The notes beneath the pieces are model-generated. The model was not told the DNA's origin. It saw only the letters and a list, made by a program, of their open reading frames with translations, and made no database searches. The position numbers and the translations under genes are program-made. A stretch of 64,000 nucleotides of DNA from Bog-473 sp963791995. Its GTDB lineage: Bacteria; Actinomycetota; Acidimicrobiia; Acidimicrobiales; RAAP-2. Positions 9,541 through 19,060 of the stretch are shown here, in pieces. The stretch covers positions 372,001 to 436,000 of the forward strand of contig CAWBUQ010000019.1 in assembly GCA_963791995.1 (NCBI GenBank), written 5' to 3'. Each line of letters begins with the position of its first letter. Within the stretch, counting starts at the first letter, position 1.

Positions 9541-10604
9541 GCCCACCGGCAGCTGCCCGCACGGAGCTCGTGCGCGCCTGCTTGTCAGAACCGGTGTCGC
9601 GCACCCCGGTGTGGTTCATGCGCCAGGCGGGGCGCGCACTGCCCGAGTACCGGGCCGCCCGGGGCACCGGGTCCATCCTCTCGGCGATCGCCGACGCCTC
9701 GCTCGCCGCCGAGCTGACACTGCAGCCGGTGCGCCGCTACGGGGTCGACGCCGCCATCGTGTTCTCCGACATCGTCGTGCCCGTCCATGCGATCGGGTTC
9801 GGGGTCGACGTGGAACAGGGCCGGGGGCCTGTCGTCGCCGAGCCCTTCCGCAGCAAGGCCGACCTGGCCCGGCTGCGACCCTTCGAGCCGGACGTCGACG
9901 CGCCCTACGTGGGAGAGACCCTCCGTCTGGTCGGGCGGGAACTGGCAGGGTCGGGCACCGCGCTCATCGGCTTCGCTGGGGCCCCCTTCACCGTGGCCAG
10001 CTACCTGGTCGAGGGCGGCCCTTCGCGCACGTTCGCCACGGTCAAGGCGCTGATGCACGGCGACCCGCCGCTCTGGGACGAGCTCACCAGCCAGCTGACC
10101 GCCATGGCGATCGCGTCGCTGCGCGACCAGGTGGCGGCCGGAGCCCAAGCCGTGCAGCTCTTCGACTCGTGGGCCGGCTCGCTCGCTCCCGCCGAGTACG
10201 AGCGTTTCGCCCTTCCCGCGACGCGTGCGGTTCTCGAAGGGGTGGCGGATCTCGGAGTGCCGACCATCCTCTTCGGTGTGGGTACCGGGGAGCTCCTCTC
10301 GCTCATGGCGTCAGCCGGGCCCGCCGTGGTGGGCGTGGACTGGCGCGTCCCGCTGGCTGAAGCTCGCCGGCGCGTCGGCCCCCATCACGCGCTCCAGGGG
10401 AACCTCGACCCCGCCCTGTGTCTCGCGCCGTGGCCCGTCGTCGAAGAGGCGACGCGAGGCGTGCTGGCGAGCGCGGACGCGGCGAGCAGCGCAACGGGCC
10501 ACGGCCACGTGTTCAACCTCGGCCACGGCGTCCTCCCCGAGACCGACCCGGGCGTCCTGGCCTCAGTGGTCGAGCTGGTGCACACGGAGACCGCGCGTCC
10601 GTGA
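9537..10604 (+). CDS. hemE: Uroporphyrinogen decarboxylase
   Basis: 355 residues. It decarboxylates the four acetate side chains of uroporphyrinogen III to give coproporphyrinogen III. Diagnostic motifs are PVWFMRQAGRALPEYR near the N-terminus, the catalytic Asp in FSDIVVP, the GFAGAPFTVASY segment, and HVFNLGHGVLPETDP near the end. The start is GTG in a GTGA overlap with ybjQ. The 3' end overlaps cpfC in the same way, so translation is probably coupled. Confidence 0.96.
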   Translation: MSPPAAARTELVRACLSEPVSRTPVWFMRQAGRALPEYRAARGTGSILSAIADASLAAELTLQPVRRYGVDAAIVFSDIVVPVHAIGFGVDVEQGRGPVVAEPFRSKADLARLRPFEPDVDAPYVGETLRLVGRELAGSGTALIGFAGAPFTVASYLVEGGPSRTFATVKALMHGDPPLWDELTSQLTAMAIASLRDQVAAGAQAVQLFDSWAGSLAPAEYERFALPATRAVLEGVADLGVPTILFGVGTGELLSLMASAGPAVVGVDWRVPLAEARRRVGPHHALQGNLDPALCLAPWPVVEEATRGVLASADAASSATGHGHVFNLGHGVLPETDPGVLASVVELVHTETARP

Positions 10605-11503
10605 CGACAGGTGTCCTCGTGATGGCGCACGGCACGCCGGCCCGCCCCGAGGACATCGCGCCCTTTTACACGCGCATCCGCCGGGGGCGACCGCCCGAGC
10701 CGGCGCAACTCGCCGAGTTGGAGGGCCGATACCGCGCCATCGGCGGTGTCTCCCCGTTGGCCGAGCGCACGGAGGCACAGGTCGACGCGCTGCGCGCCGA
10801 GCTCGAGCGCCGGGCGCACGGACGCTACGTCGTGGCGTTCGGTGCCAAGCATGTCGACCCCCTCATTGAAGAGGCCGTCGTCGGCCTGGCCGGGGCCGGC
10901 CTCGAGCGCGTGGTCGGCCTCGTCCTCACCCCACACGGGTCGTCCCTCGGCTCCGAGGAGTACCTGGACCGCGCCGCGGCCGCCGTCGGCACCACGCCCT
11001 TCATCCCGGTCGGTCCCTGGTACAGCGACGCGGGGTTCATCGACCTCCTGGCGGCGCGGGTCGCCGGCGCATGCCAGACGGTCGCGGGGCGCATCCGAGT
11101 CGTCTTCACGGCGCACTCGCTCCCGGCCCGCATCTCGGACGAGGGCGACTCCTACCCCGAACAATTGGAGGAGTCCGCCCGGCTGGTGGCCGAGGCGGCA
11201 GGGCTCGCCGACTGGGTGGTGGCCTGGCAGAGCGCCGGCCGCACACCCGAGCCCTGGCTCGGCCCCGACGTGCGCGACGAGGTGCGACGGCTCGCCGCGG
11301 CGGGCGCGGCCGACGCCGTCGTCGTGTGCCCGATCGGCTTCGTGGCCGACCACCTCGAGGTGCTCTACGACCTCGACGTCGAGGTGGCCGCCGTGGCGGC
11401 GGACTCGGGTCTCGCGTACGCGCGCACTGCCTCGTTGAACGACGACCCCGGCTTCATTGCCGTGCTGGCGGGCGTTGTCTTGCGCGCCGACGGACTGCGG
11501 TGA
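10601..11503 (+). CDS. cpfC: Coproporphyrin ferrochelatase (HemH/CpfC)
   Basis: 300 residues from the GTG at 10601, which overlaps the hemE stop. The N-terminus VLVMAHGTPA, the H-V-DP segment, TPHGSS, the FTAHSLP motif with the catalytic His, and the late CPIGFVADHLEVLYDLD with the conserved Glu identify the family. In actinobacteria this enzyme inserts iron into coproporphyrin III before the final decarboxylation by ChdC. No Cys cluster for a 2Fe-2S site is apparent. Longer in-frame starts lie inside hemE and are rejected. Confidence 0.93.
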   Translation: MTTGVLVMAHGTPARPEDIAPFYTRIRRGRPPEPAQLAELEGRYRAIGGVSPLAERTEAQVDALRAELERRAHGRYVVAFGAKHVDPLIEEAVVGLAGAGLERVVGLVLTPHGSSLGSEEYLDRAAAAVGTTPFIPVGPWYSDAGFIDLLAARVAGACQTVAGRIRVVFTAHSLPARISDEGDSYPEQLEESARLVAEAAGLADWVVAWQSAGRTPEPWLGPDVRDEVRRLAAAGAADAVVVCPIGFVADHLEVLYDLDVEVAAVAADSGLAYARTASLNDDPGFIAVLAGVVLRADGLR

Positions 11504-12913
11504 CAGTGCCACCCGCGTCGTTGTCGTCGGCGGCGGGATCAGCGGGCTGGCTGCCGCCTGGCAACTCACGGGCGGCGCCGAACCACGCGCCGACGCCCCC
11601 GCCGTGATCCTCATGGAGGCGTCGACCCGCCTCGGAGGTCCGCTCTGCAGTCACACGCTCGGCGGGCGGGCGGTCGACATAGGCCCAGACGGATTCCTCG
11701 GCCGCAGGACCGAAGCCATCGACCTGTGCCACGAGGTCGGACTGGGCGACGCGTTGATGCCCGTCGCTGCCCGCGGGGCCTCGGTGTGGGCACGAGGCCG
11801 GTTGCGCGCCCTGCCCGAAGGTCAGGCCCTCGGCATCCCCACCCGCTTCTGGCCCTCCGCACGATCGGGCATCCTGGGCCTGCGCGGGCAGCTCTCTTTG
11901 GCCTGCGACGCGCTCGGTGCCCCGGCCCGACGTGCGCGGACCGATCGGGGACCGGGCCATCGGACCACTGGTCGCCCGGAAGCTCGGCCGGCGGGTCGTC
12001 GACGTGATGACCGATCCGCTCATCGGGGGCATCCACGCCGGGTCTGTCGACGACATGTCCGCGGCGGCCGTCTTCCCGCCGCTGCTGGCCGCGGCGCAGC
12101 GCAGGGGCAGCCTCATGCGCGCGCTCCGTGCCGAGGTGCCGCCGCCGGCTCCCGACGGACCGCCCCTCTTCTGGTCGCTGCGCGACGGCATGGGATCACT
12201 GGTGCAAGCGGTCGGCGCCGGCCTCACGGGGCGTGGTGTCGACCTGGCGCTCTCCGAGCCGGTCCGCGCACTCGAGCGGGCCGGGGAGGGCTGGCGCGTG
12301 GTCTCGGATGCCCGGGTGCTCGAAGCGGATGCGGTCGTCCTGGCGACACCGGCGGACGCCACTGCTGCGCTCGTACGTCCCCACGACGACGAGGCGGCAG
12401 GTCTGCTCCAGACGATCGACTACGCCTCGGTCAGCGTGGTGACGTTCCGCGCCGACCCCGACACGATGCCCGCGTCCGTGCACGGGACCGGATTCCTCGT
12501 GCCACGGCGCGGCGGGCGATCAAAGGACGCACCGTGGTCCGTGACCGCGTGCACCTTCCTCGACCGGAAGTGGCAGCACCTCGCCCGCGAGGGCGAAGTG
12601 CTGCTGCGCGCCTCGCTCGGCCGCATTGACGACACGCGTGCGGAGGACTGGAGCGACGACGAGCTCGCAGCGCGGGCGTGGGAGGAACTCGGCACGCTCT
12701 TGGGGGTCACCGGCGATCCGGCCGAATCCTCGGTGGTGCGATGGCCGCACAGCTTCCCCCAGTACCGCGTGCACCACCTGCTGCGCACGGCCGGGGTGGA
12801 GGCAGCCATCGCCCGGCTCGGCGGGCTGGCGGTGGCCGGCGCGGCGTACCACGGTGTCGGCATCCCTGCCTGCATCGCCAGCGGGCGCGCCGCCGCGCAC
12901 GCGCTCGGTGTGA
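11500..12913 (+). CDS. cgoX: Coproporphyrinogen III oxidase, HemY type (frameshifted)
   Basis: FAD enzyme that oxidises coproporphyrinogen III to coproporphyrin III in the monoderm pathway. The dinucleotide site VVVVGGGISGLAAAW opens the protein; later come GPDGFL, DPLIGGIHAGSVDDMS, and the C-terminal AGAAYHGVGIPACIASGRAAA. Two frames must be joined at 11916-11917, where an extra G in gctcggtg interrupts the gene. The expected GTGA start at 11500 is also one frame off, suggesting a missing base near 11508. No stop follows the family C-terminus: the frame runs into lnt. Removing one G at 12907-12908 would give a TGA at 12911-12913. Confidence 0.85.
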
Positions 12914-14452
12914 CCGGCCTGCCGCGACGGGGCCGCGTTGCCGCCCCCTCGGTCGCGGCGGGCGTCCTGCTCGCGTTCTCGCTCCCGCCGTGGGGGTGGT
13001 GGCCGCTCGGTCTGGTGGGTGCAGCCCTGCTCTATTGGCGGCTGGCCGGTCTGCGGCTGCGCACCAGGATCTGGTCGGGATGGCTGGCCGGCCTCGGCTG
13101 CGACGTGATCGGGTTGGCCTGGGCCCGCGCCTTCAACTGGTACGGCGCGCTGGTGCTGGTGCTGTTCGAAGCGCTCTCCTTCGCCGCCGCGGCCGCCCTC
13201 ACGCCACCGCGGCGTGGACGCGCACCGGCGTTCGTCGGCGCCAACACGCTCGTCGAGGCCCTCCGCATGTCATGGCCCTTCGGCGGCGTCCCGCTCGGCG
13301 GAGTCTTCCTCGGACAGGCGGGCGGGCCCCTGGTCCAACTGGCCCGTCTGGGTGGTCCGCTCCTGCTCACGGCGGGTGTGTGGGCGGGCGGCGTGGCCCT
13401 GGCCACGGCGGCGGCATGGACGGCGGGACGGTGGCGGCACCACAGCGGTCCCTCTCTCGTCGGCGTCGGCGTCATGGTGGCCGGGCTGGTCGCCCTGGCC
13501 GTGCTCGGTGCTGTAGTCCCCGACGGTGGCGCGCCCGTTCGCTCGGTGCGCGTGGCGCTGGTGCAAGGGGGCGGCCAGCGCGGCGTCAGCAAGGAGCAGG
13601 TCTCACCGACGTCGGTGTACGAGGCACAACTGGCGGCCACCTACGCGGTCACCGGGGTGAGGCGCAGCCCCGATCTCGTGGTGTGGCCCGAAGACGTCGT
13701 CGCCCTCGACCGCCCGCTGGCCGGTTCATCCCAAGCCGCCGCACTGTCGCGCCTGGCGCGCGAGCTCCGCACCACATTGGTCGTCGGCGTCACCGAGCCC
13801 GCGTCGCCGTCGACGTTCCGCAACGAGGTGGTGGCCTGGGGCCCGCACGGCCACGTCGTCGGCACCTTCGAGAAGGTCCACCGCGTCCCCTTCGGCGAGT
13901 ACGTCCCGCTCCGATCGTTCTTCGCGCACTTCGCCGACCTGTCGGGCGTTCCCACCGACGCCATTCCCGGACACGGCAGTGGCTTCATGCGCACGCCGGC
14001 CGGCCCGCTCGGGCTCTTGGTGTCCTTCGAGACCTTCTACGCCGGCCGCAGCCACGAGTCCGTCAGGGCCGGTGCGCAGCTGTTGGTCGTGCCGACGAAC
14101 ACCTCCTCGTACAGCACCTCGCAGGTCCCGGCCCAGGAGATCGCGGCGGCGCGGATCCAGGCCGTCGAGACCGGTCGCGACCTCGTGCAGGCCGCACCCA
14201 CCGGGTTCAGCGCCGTGGTGACCCAGCGTGGCGTCGTGGTCCAACGCAGCAGCCTCGGCGCAGCGCCAGGTACTGCTGGCGACGGTGGCGCTGCGACGCG
14301 GCTTCACCCCCTACGACCACTGGGGCGACCTCCCCGTCCTGCTCCTCGCACTCGTCGCGCTGGCGACCGGGTGGGCTCACCACTGGCGCACCACGCGTCG
14401 CCTGGACACGCCGGGGTCAGGGGCAACCGGCGTGGCGCCCCCCTACTCGTAG
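12910..14452 (+). CDS. lnt: Apolipoprotein N-acyltransferase (Lnt-like), Ser at the catalytic Cys position, frameshifted
   Basis: An N-terminal block of about seven membrane helices (LLAFSLPPWGWWPLGLVG and onwards) precedes a CN-hydrolase domain. Catalytic Glu (VVWPEDVV) and Lys (FEKVHRVPFGEYVP) are present, but the Cys position reads LLVSFETFY with a TCC Ser codon at 14023-14025. Lnt adds the third acyl chain to lipoproteins. The GTG at 12910 is a good start, but the upstream cgoX frame runs into it without a stop. An extra G at 14257-14258 shifts the last 63 codons, which end VAPPYS at the TAG at 14450-14452. The 3' end overlaps the convergent HAD gene. Confidence 0.82.
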
Positions 14453-14955
14453 TAGCCGGAGTGGATGTAGACGCAGGGGACGCCGGCGGCGACGTACATG
14501 GCGTGATTGGACGGGTCGTCCTCGAAGGCGAGGCGAAGGTCGAAACCATGGGCGCGCAGGTCGTGGACGACCGACTGTTTGAATTCCGTCACCTGCGCGT
14601 AGTCGCCCCGGGATCGCATGACCAGTAGGTCCCAGCGCAACCCGTAGCGCGCCAGCCAGGCCAGGGTCTGGGGCTGCACGCGGTACGGACGACCTGTCAG
14701 CAGGATCACGGCCAGGCCCTGGTCCAACAGCTCGAGCAGCCGCGCGATCTCCTCGATGACGGGGTCGTCGCCGCACGCCTCGAAGAAGGCGGTCCAGTCC
14801 CGCCGACCCCTTTCCAAGAAGTGCTGGCGACCGGCGGCATCGGAGAGCACCCCGTCGATGTCGAAGACCACAGCCGGTCCCGCCCGTCGCTGCGCGTCGT
14901 CAGCGACACGCCACGTCCAATTCGTCCGGTCACCGCTGGGTTGCGTACCGGGCAT
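14443..14955 (-). CDS. HAD-superfamily phosphatase (LNS2/PNKP-like)
   Basis: About 170 residues from the ATG at 14955. HAD motif I is VVFDIDGVLSD, motif II LLTGRP, the conserved Lys sits in EFKQSVV, and motif IV is FEDDPSN. The small insert and LTGRPYRVQ resemble the phosphatase domain of polynucleotide kinases and LNS2 proteins. Substrate is not clear. A longer start (15006) would add a non-conserved Arg-rich leader. It converges on lnt with a 10-base overlap. Confidence 0.8.
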   Translation of the reverse strand: MPGTQPSGDRTNWTWRVADDAQRRAGPAVVFDIDGVLSDAAGRQHFLERGRRDWTAFFEACGDDPVIEEIARLLELLDQGLAVILLTGRPYRVQPQTLAWLARYGLRWDLLVMRSRGDYAQVTEFKQSVVHDLRAHGFDLRLAFEDDPSNHAMYVAAGVPCVYIHSGYYE

Positions 14956-15054
14956 GAAAGACCAGCCTAACGGGGTTGTCTCCCTCTTTCGGCCGAGGCG
15001 ATCCACCGATGTGAGGAGGGGATCGGCCCCCTGGAGGTGGCACCATGGTCACGA

Positions 15055-18000
15055 ATGGGAATTGACGTCGACAAGGGGGTCGTTGCGGCGCACCCCGGCC
15101 TTGACGTCCGGGAGGCCACGACCATCACGGTCGCGCTGGGCCGACGGGTCGAAGTCGTGGGTGACCTGCTGCTCCCCTCCGTCCCGACCGACAGCTCGCG
15201 GGCTGCCTGTCGCGGCGTCGCCCGGCGGCTCGGGGAATGGCAGGGTCCCGGCATCGTCGTGCTCTGCGGCCGGCTCACCGTGCCCGGCCTGACGCATGCC
15301 GCCGAGGCGCTGCGCGCCCACGCGGAGCTCACCGAGGCGCTCGCGACGTTCGCCGCCCGAGCCGACTCGCAGGCGGTCGCCGTGATGGCCGGGACGGAGT
15401 GCGATGCCGACGTGGTGCGCGCCCTCGAGACCCGCGGCGTGGCGGTCCACGACGCGGTGGACCTGGCCTGCGAAACGGGAGCGGGGACGCGGACGGTCCT
15501 GGTGCGTGCAGGTTCGCTCCGCGCGGACGCCAGCGCGCCCATCGACACCGCGCCGACCGAGGACCGGCCATGGCTCGACGGGATGGAGCGCCTCGACGAC
15601 CCTCGCCTGGCCCGGCGCTTCCTCACCTCGCGACTGCTGTACCGGCGGCTGCGCCGGTTCTTGTGGGCCCCTCCCGTGGCCTTGGCCGCCATCGCATTGC
15701 TGTTGCGCATCGACTTCGTGATCGACGGTCTCGGCCGCGTATTCCGCTCGCCCCGCCAACAGAACGCCTTGCAGCGCGCCTATGCCGCGACCTGGTTCTC
15801 CCGTGCCGTCGTCACCGTGCTGATCGCCGTGGCGCTCTTGGCGGTGCTGGCCGTGGTCGTGACCATCACGTCGCGGGGCATCTGGCGCGCCCTCGGCGGC
15901 GGCGGGCTTCCGGCTCCGTGGGCGAGCGAGCACCCGGGTTCGAGTCCCATCGCCCACGCGCAACTCGAGATCGACGGAATCGACGCCCTCGACGCCACAC
16001 GCCAGGCCGTGGAAGCAGGCGCCTCGGGCGTGATCGCAGGCGGCTCCCTCGTCCCAGAGCTCACCCACCTCGACACGGGCTTCTTCGCCTGCCCCGGTGC
16101 CACCTCCGAGGTGGTCCGCGAGCACCGCGGGCGGCTCGGTCTGCCACCCACTTTCTTGCACCACCGACAGGAGTCGACGCTCGAGATCGAGACCGGCGCG
16201 GAGTTGCACGTGCGCCTGCTCTTGGCGCAGGCCGATCTGCCGATGGCGACGATGGGCGAGCGCCTGGTGACCGCGGACGTCGTGATAAAGGGGTACTCCA
16301 GGGCGGCGGAGGTCCACCCCGAACTGGCGGCCGGCTGGCCCAGCGGCGCATCGTGGCCGCCCGCGCCCGAGGTGGCGGCAGACCGCGTCCGGGTGCGGCG
16401 CATCCGCCGCATCGCTGCCGTCTCCCTGTTCGTGGCCGGGGCGATCGACCTGCTCTCGTCCTTCGCCACGCCGCTACGCGAACACCTGCACCTGATCGCC
16501 CAGTACCTGCCGATCCCGGTGGTGCAGGCTGCAGGGGCGCTGACCGCCATCGCCGGCATCGGCATGATCATGCTGTCCCGGGGCATCCTGCGCGGTCAGC
16601 GGCGTTCGTGGGTGGTGGCCGTCGCGTTGCTCGTCGCCGCCCTGGCACTGCACCTGGTGCACGCGGCGGACATCATCACTCTCGTCGTATGTGTGGGTGT
16701 CCTGACCCTGCTCATCGTCCAGCGCGATCTCTTCCGGGCCCAGAGCGAGCCCGCCACGATCGTGACCGCGTTCGTCATCTTGGCGGTCGGTGGCGTGATC
16801 GCCACCCTCGGAGGGTTCGCCACGGTCGAGATCGCAGGGCGCGTGCATCATCACCCCCTCCCCGGCTGGCCCGACGTGCTGCTCGGATCGGCCGAACGCA
16901 TGGTCGGCGTGCGGTGGGTCGTCTTCCCGAAGACCATCGACCGCTACACCTCCATCAGCCTCCTGGCCGTGGGCATCAGTCTCATCGTGGTCGCCCTGTA
17001 TCTGCTGACCCGGCCCGTCGTGGACCGGCGGCTGTCGTCGGGCCGCGCCGCCGTAGGCCGGCGCGCCGCCGAGATCCGGGCCCGTGACATCGTCCGGCGG
17101 CACGGGACGGGCACGCTCGACTACTTCGCCCTGCGTGACGACAAGCAGTGGTTCTTCCACCGCGACTCGGTCGTCGCCTATGCCGTGTTCGGCGGCGTGT
17201 GCCTGGTCTCACCCGATCCGATCGGACCGTTCTCCGAGCGGGCCCACGTCTGGGACTCCTTCCGACGCTACGTCGACCGCAACGGCTGGGGTCTCGGGGT
17301 CATGGGTGCGAGCGAGGAGTGGCTGCCGACCTATCAGGCGTCGGGGATGCGCTTCATCTACATCGGAGACGAGGCCGTCGTCGATCCCAGGACGTTCTCG
17401 CTCGACGGCGGAAAGATGAAGGGGCTGCGTCAGGCCGTCAACCGCGTGGCACGCAACGGCTACACGGTGCGGTTCCTCGACCCCGCTCGCCTGAAGCCCG
17501 AAGACGCCGCTCACATGGCCGAGCTCATGGCCAAGAGCCGCCGTGGCGAGCAGGAACGCGGCTTCTCCATGATGCTGGGGAGGCTCTTCGACCCCCGCGA
17601 CACGGGCCTGCTGCTCACCGTGGTCTACGGACCCGACGGCACGCCCGTGGCCATGTGCCAGTTCGTGCCCTCCCCCGCCATCGGCGGCTACTCCCTCGAC
17701 CTCATGCGCCGCGACCCCGCCGACCATCCCAACGGGCTCCTCGACTTCGCGCTGTGCTCGACGATCACCCACCTCAAGGATCAGGGCATGCGCGGGCTGA
17801 GCCTGAACTTCGCGGCGATGCGCTCCATCCTCGAGGGGGACACCGGTGACGGCGTCACCCAGCGCGTGGAGCGCTGGGCCCTGCGACGCCTCTCGGGCGT
17901 CCTGCAGATCGAGACGCTGTGGCGGTTCAACGCCAAATACGAGCCGACGTGGCTCCCCCGCTACATCGTATTCGACTCGGCCGAGCAATTCGTCCCTGTG

Positions 18001-18249
18001 GCCGTCCAGATCATGCGGGCCGAATCATTGACCGAGGTCCCCGTCATCGGCCGCCTGCTCCAGACCGGGACGGCCAAGCGGGCGGCGCCGGCCGTGCCCG
18101 AGGAGGTCCTCGCCGCCATGAGCGACGATGCCGACGGCCCGGCCATCGCGACAAACGGGACGGACGGGACGGCGACGCCGGCACGGACCGACGGGTCGCC
18201 CGACACAGGTCCGCGGCGAACCCCGGAGGCAACGGCCAAGCGGCCGTGA
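15055..18249 (+). CDS. MprF/LysX-like lysyltransferase (DUF2156) with degenerate metallophosphoesterase-like N-terminus
   Basis: About 1064 residues. Residues 1-190 and 290-430 resemble an actinobacterial membrane metallophosphoesterase (WLDGMERLDDPRL, SRLLYRRL, TGFFACPG, LPPTFLHHRQ), interrupted by two membrane helices near 205-285. Its metal motifs look lost: GGSL for GHTH, and TECD near the expected NHD. Residues 440-680 form about seven membrane helices. The rest is the DUF2156 aminoacyltransferase domain (FFHRDSVVAYAVFGGVCLVSPDPIG, KMKGLRQAVNRVARNGY, GLSLNFAAMRSI). Such enzymes add lysine from Lys-tRNA to phosphatidylglycerol. The start is uncertain: GGAGG at 15033-15037 suits an ATG at 15045 that is one frame off. 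Confidence 0.75.
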   Translation: MGIDVDKGVVAAHPGLDVREATTITVALGRRVEVVGDLLLPSVPTDSSRAACRGVARRLGEWQGPGIVVLCGRLTVPGLTHAAEALRAHAELTEALATFAARADSQAVAVMAGTECDADVVRALETRGVAVHDAVDLACETGAGTRTVLVRAGSLRADASAPIDTAPTEDRPWLDGMERLDDPRLARRFLTSRLLYRRLRRFLWAPPVALAAIALLLRIDFVIDGLGRVFRSPRQQNALQRAYAATWFSRAVVTVLIAVALLAVLAVVVTITSRGIWRALGGGGLPAPWASEHPGSSPIAHAQLEIDGIDALDATRQAVEAGASGVIAGGSLVPELTHLDTGFFACPGATSEVVREHRGRLGLPPTFLHHRQESTLEIETGAELHVRLLLAQADLPMATMGERLVTADVVIKGYSRAAEVHPELAAGWPSGASWPPAPEVAADRVRVRRIRRIAAVSLFVAGAIDLLSSFATPLREHLHLIAQYLPIPVVQAAGALTAIAGIGMIMLSRGILRGQRRSWVVAVALLVAALALHLVHAADIITLVVCVGVLTLLIVQRDLFRAQSEPATIVTAFVILAVGGVIATLGGFATVEIAGRVHHHPLPGWPDVLLGSAERMVGVRWVVFPKTIDRYTSISLLAVGISLIVVALYLLTRPVVDRRLSSGRAAVGRRAAEIRARDIVRRHGTGTLDYFALRDDKQWFFHRDSVVAYAVFGGVCLVSPDPIGPFSERAHVWDSFRRYVDRNGWGLGVMGASEEWLPTYQASGMRFIYIGDEAVVDPRTFSLDGGKMKGLRQAVNRVARNGYTVRFLDPARLKPEDAAHMAELMAKSRRGEQERGFSMMLGRLFDPRDTGLLLTVVYGPDGTPVAMCQFVPSPAIGGYSLDLMRRDPADHPNGLLDFALCSTITHLKDQGMRGLSLNFAAMRSILEGDTGDGVTQRVERWALRRLSGVLQIETLWRFNAKYEPTWLPRYIVFDSAEQFVPVAVQIMRAESLTEVPVIGRLLQTGTAKRAAPAVPEEVLAAMSDDADGPAIATNGTDGTATPARTDGSPDTGPRRTPEATAKRP

Positions 18250-18250
18250 C

Positions 18251-18445
18251 ATGCTCGGCGTGGTGAGCACCTCGGGCACGGACACGCCGGGCACCTCGAA
18301 CGTGCCGCGCTGCCCGCGCTGCGGCCATCCGGGTGTGCACGACGCCCGCGACGACGGACCGTGCGAGGGCTGCGACCGCTGCTGGGCCGAGGTACAGCGA
18401 CACGAACGGCCGCCGCACCACGCCGGGTACGGAGGGAACCCATGA
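18251..18445 (+). CDS. Small zinc-ribbon-like protein
   Basis: 64 residues starting one base after the lysyltransferase stop. Two Cys pairs, CPRC and CEGC with a further Cys three residues on (CDRC), are spaced about 18 residues apart with His and Gly between, as in a zinc ribbon. The tail is His/Arg-rich. Its TGA overlaps the ATG of the next gene (ATGA), which supports real translation. I do not recognise the family; a role as an accessory to its neighbours is a guess. Confidence 0.55.
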   Translation: MLGVVSTSGTDTPGTSNVPRCPRCGHPGVHDARDDGPCEGCDRCWAEVQRHERPPHHAGYGGNP

Positions 18446-18876
18446 CACTCGCCATGACCGCGTCGGAACGGGAGGCCTTCCTCTCCGGCGTCCACGTCGG
18501 CGTGCTGAGCGTCGACGACCCGGGAAGGGGTCCGCTCACCGTGCCCGTCTGGTACGCCTATGAGCCCGGTGGCACGCTCGACGTCGTCACCGGCGGCGAC
18601 AGCCTCAAGGCAGAGCGGCTACGCGCCGCGGGCCGCTTCTCGCTGTGCGCGCAGAGCGAGGCGCCGCCCTACCGCTACGTCAGCGTCGAAGGTCCGCTCA
18701 GCGAGGACGAGTCGGTCACCGTTGCGGAGCGCCGGGCCCTCGCCCACCGCTATCTCGGTGCCGAGTTCGGCGATCAGTACCTGGCTGCGACCGAGGCGGA
18801 GGCCGCCACCAACGTGGCGTTCCGCATGTCCCCCGAGCACTGGCGCACGGTGGACTACGCCAAGGAGTTCACGTAG
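18442..18876 (+). CDS. Pyridoxamine 5'-phosphate oxidase-fold flavin/F420-binding protein
   Basis: 144 residues with the split-barrel pattern: FLSGVHVGVLSV, then G-P-L-T-VPVWYAYEPGG, a KAERLRAAGRFSLCAQ segment and YRYVSVEGPL, followed by a helical end with W-R-T-V-D-YAKEF. This superfamily binds FMN or F420 and includes reductases and general stress proteins. The start is the ATG at 18442 overlapping the zinc-ribbon stop. A longer in-frame start at 18361 lies inside that gene and is rejected. Confidence 0.85.
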   Translation: MTLAMTASEREAFLSGVHVGVLSVDDPGRGPLTVPVWYAYEPGGTLDVVTGGDSLKAERLRAAGRFSLCAQSEAPPYRYVSVEGPLSEDESVTVAERRALAHRYLGAEFGDQYLAATEAEAATNVAFRMSPEHWRTVDYAKEFT

Positions 18877-19060
18877 CCCGCCGGCGGCTCGGGCTCCCTG
18901 TCGCTCCATCCCTGGTCCCGGCGGTGGCGGGTCCCCACCCGAGGAAGCCCACCCCGGGCCGGGGGACGTGCGGTGCTCCGGCGACCATCAGGTCTCAAGC
19001 GCGGGCATGGAGCGGCCGACCTGGGGAAAGCTAGGCCCGAGCAAAGAGAGGACGGCCGGC

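Noticed and set aside
14956..15006. Longer start for the HAD phosphatase
   Set aside because: The extra 17 residues are Arg-rich and not typical; no ribosome site favours it.
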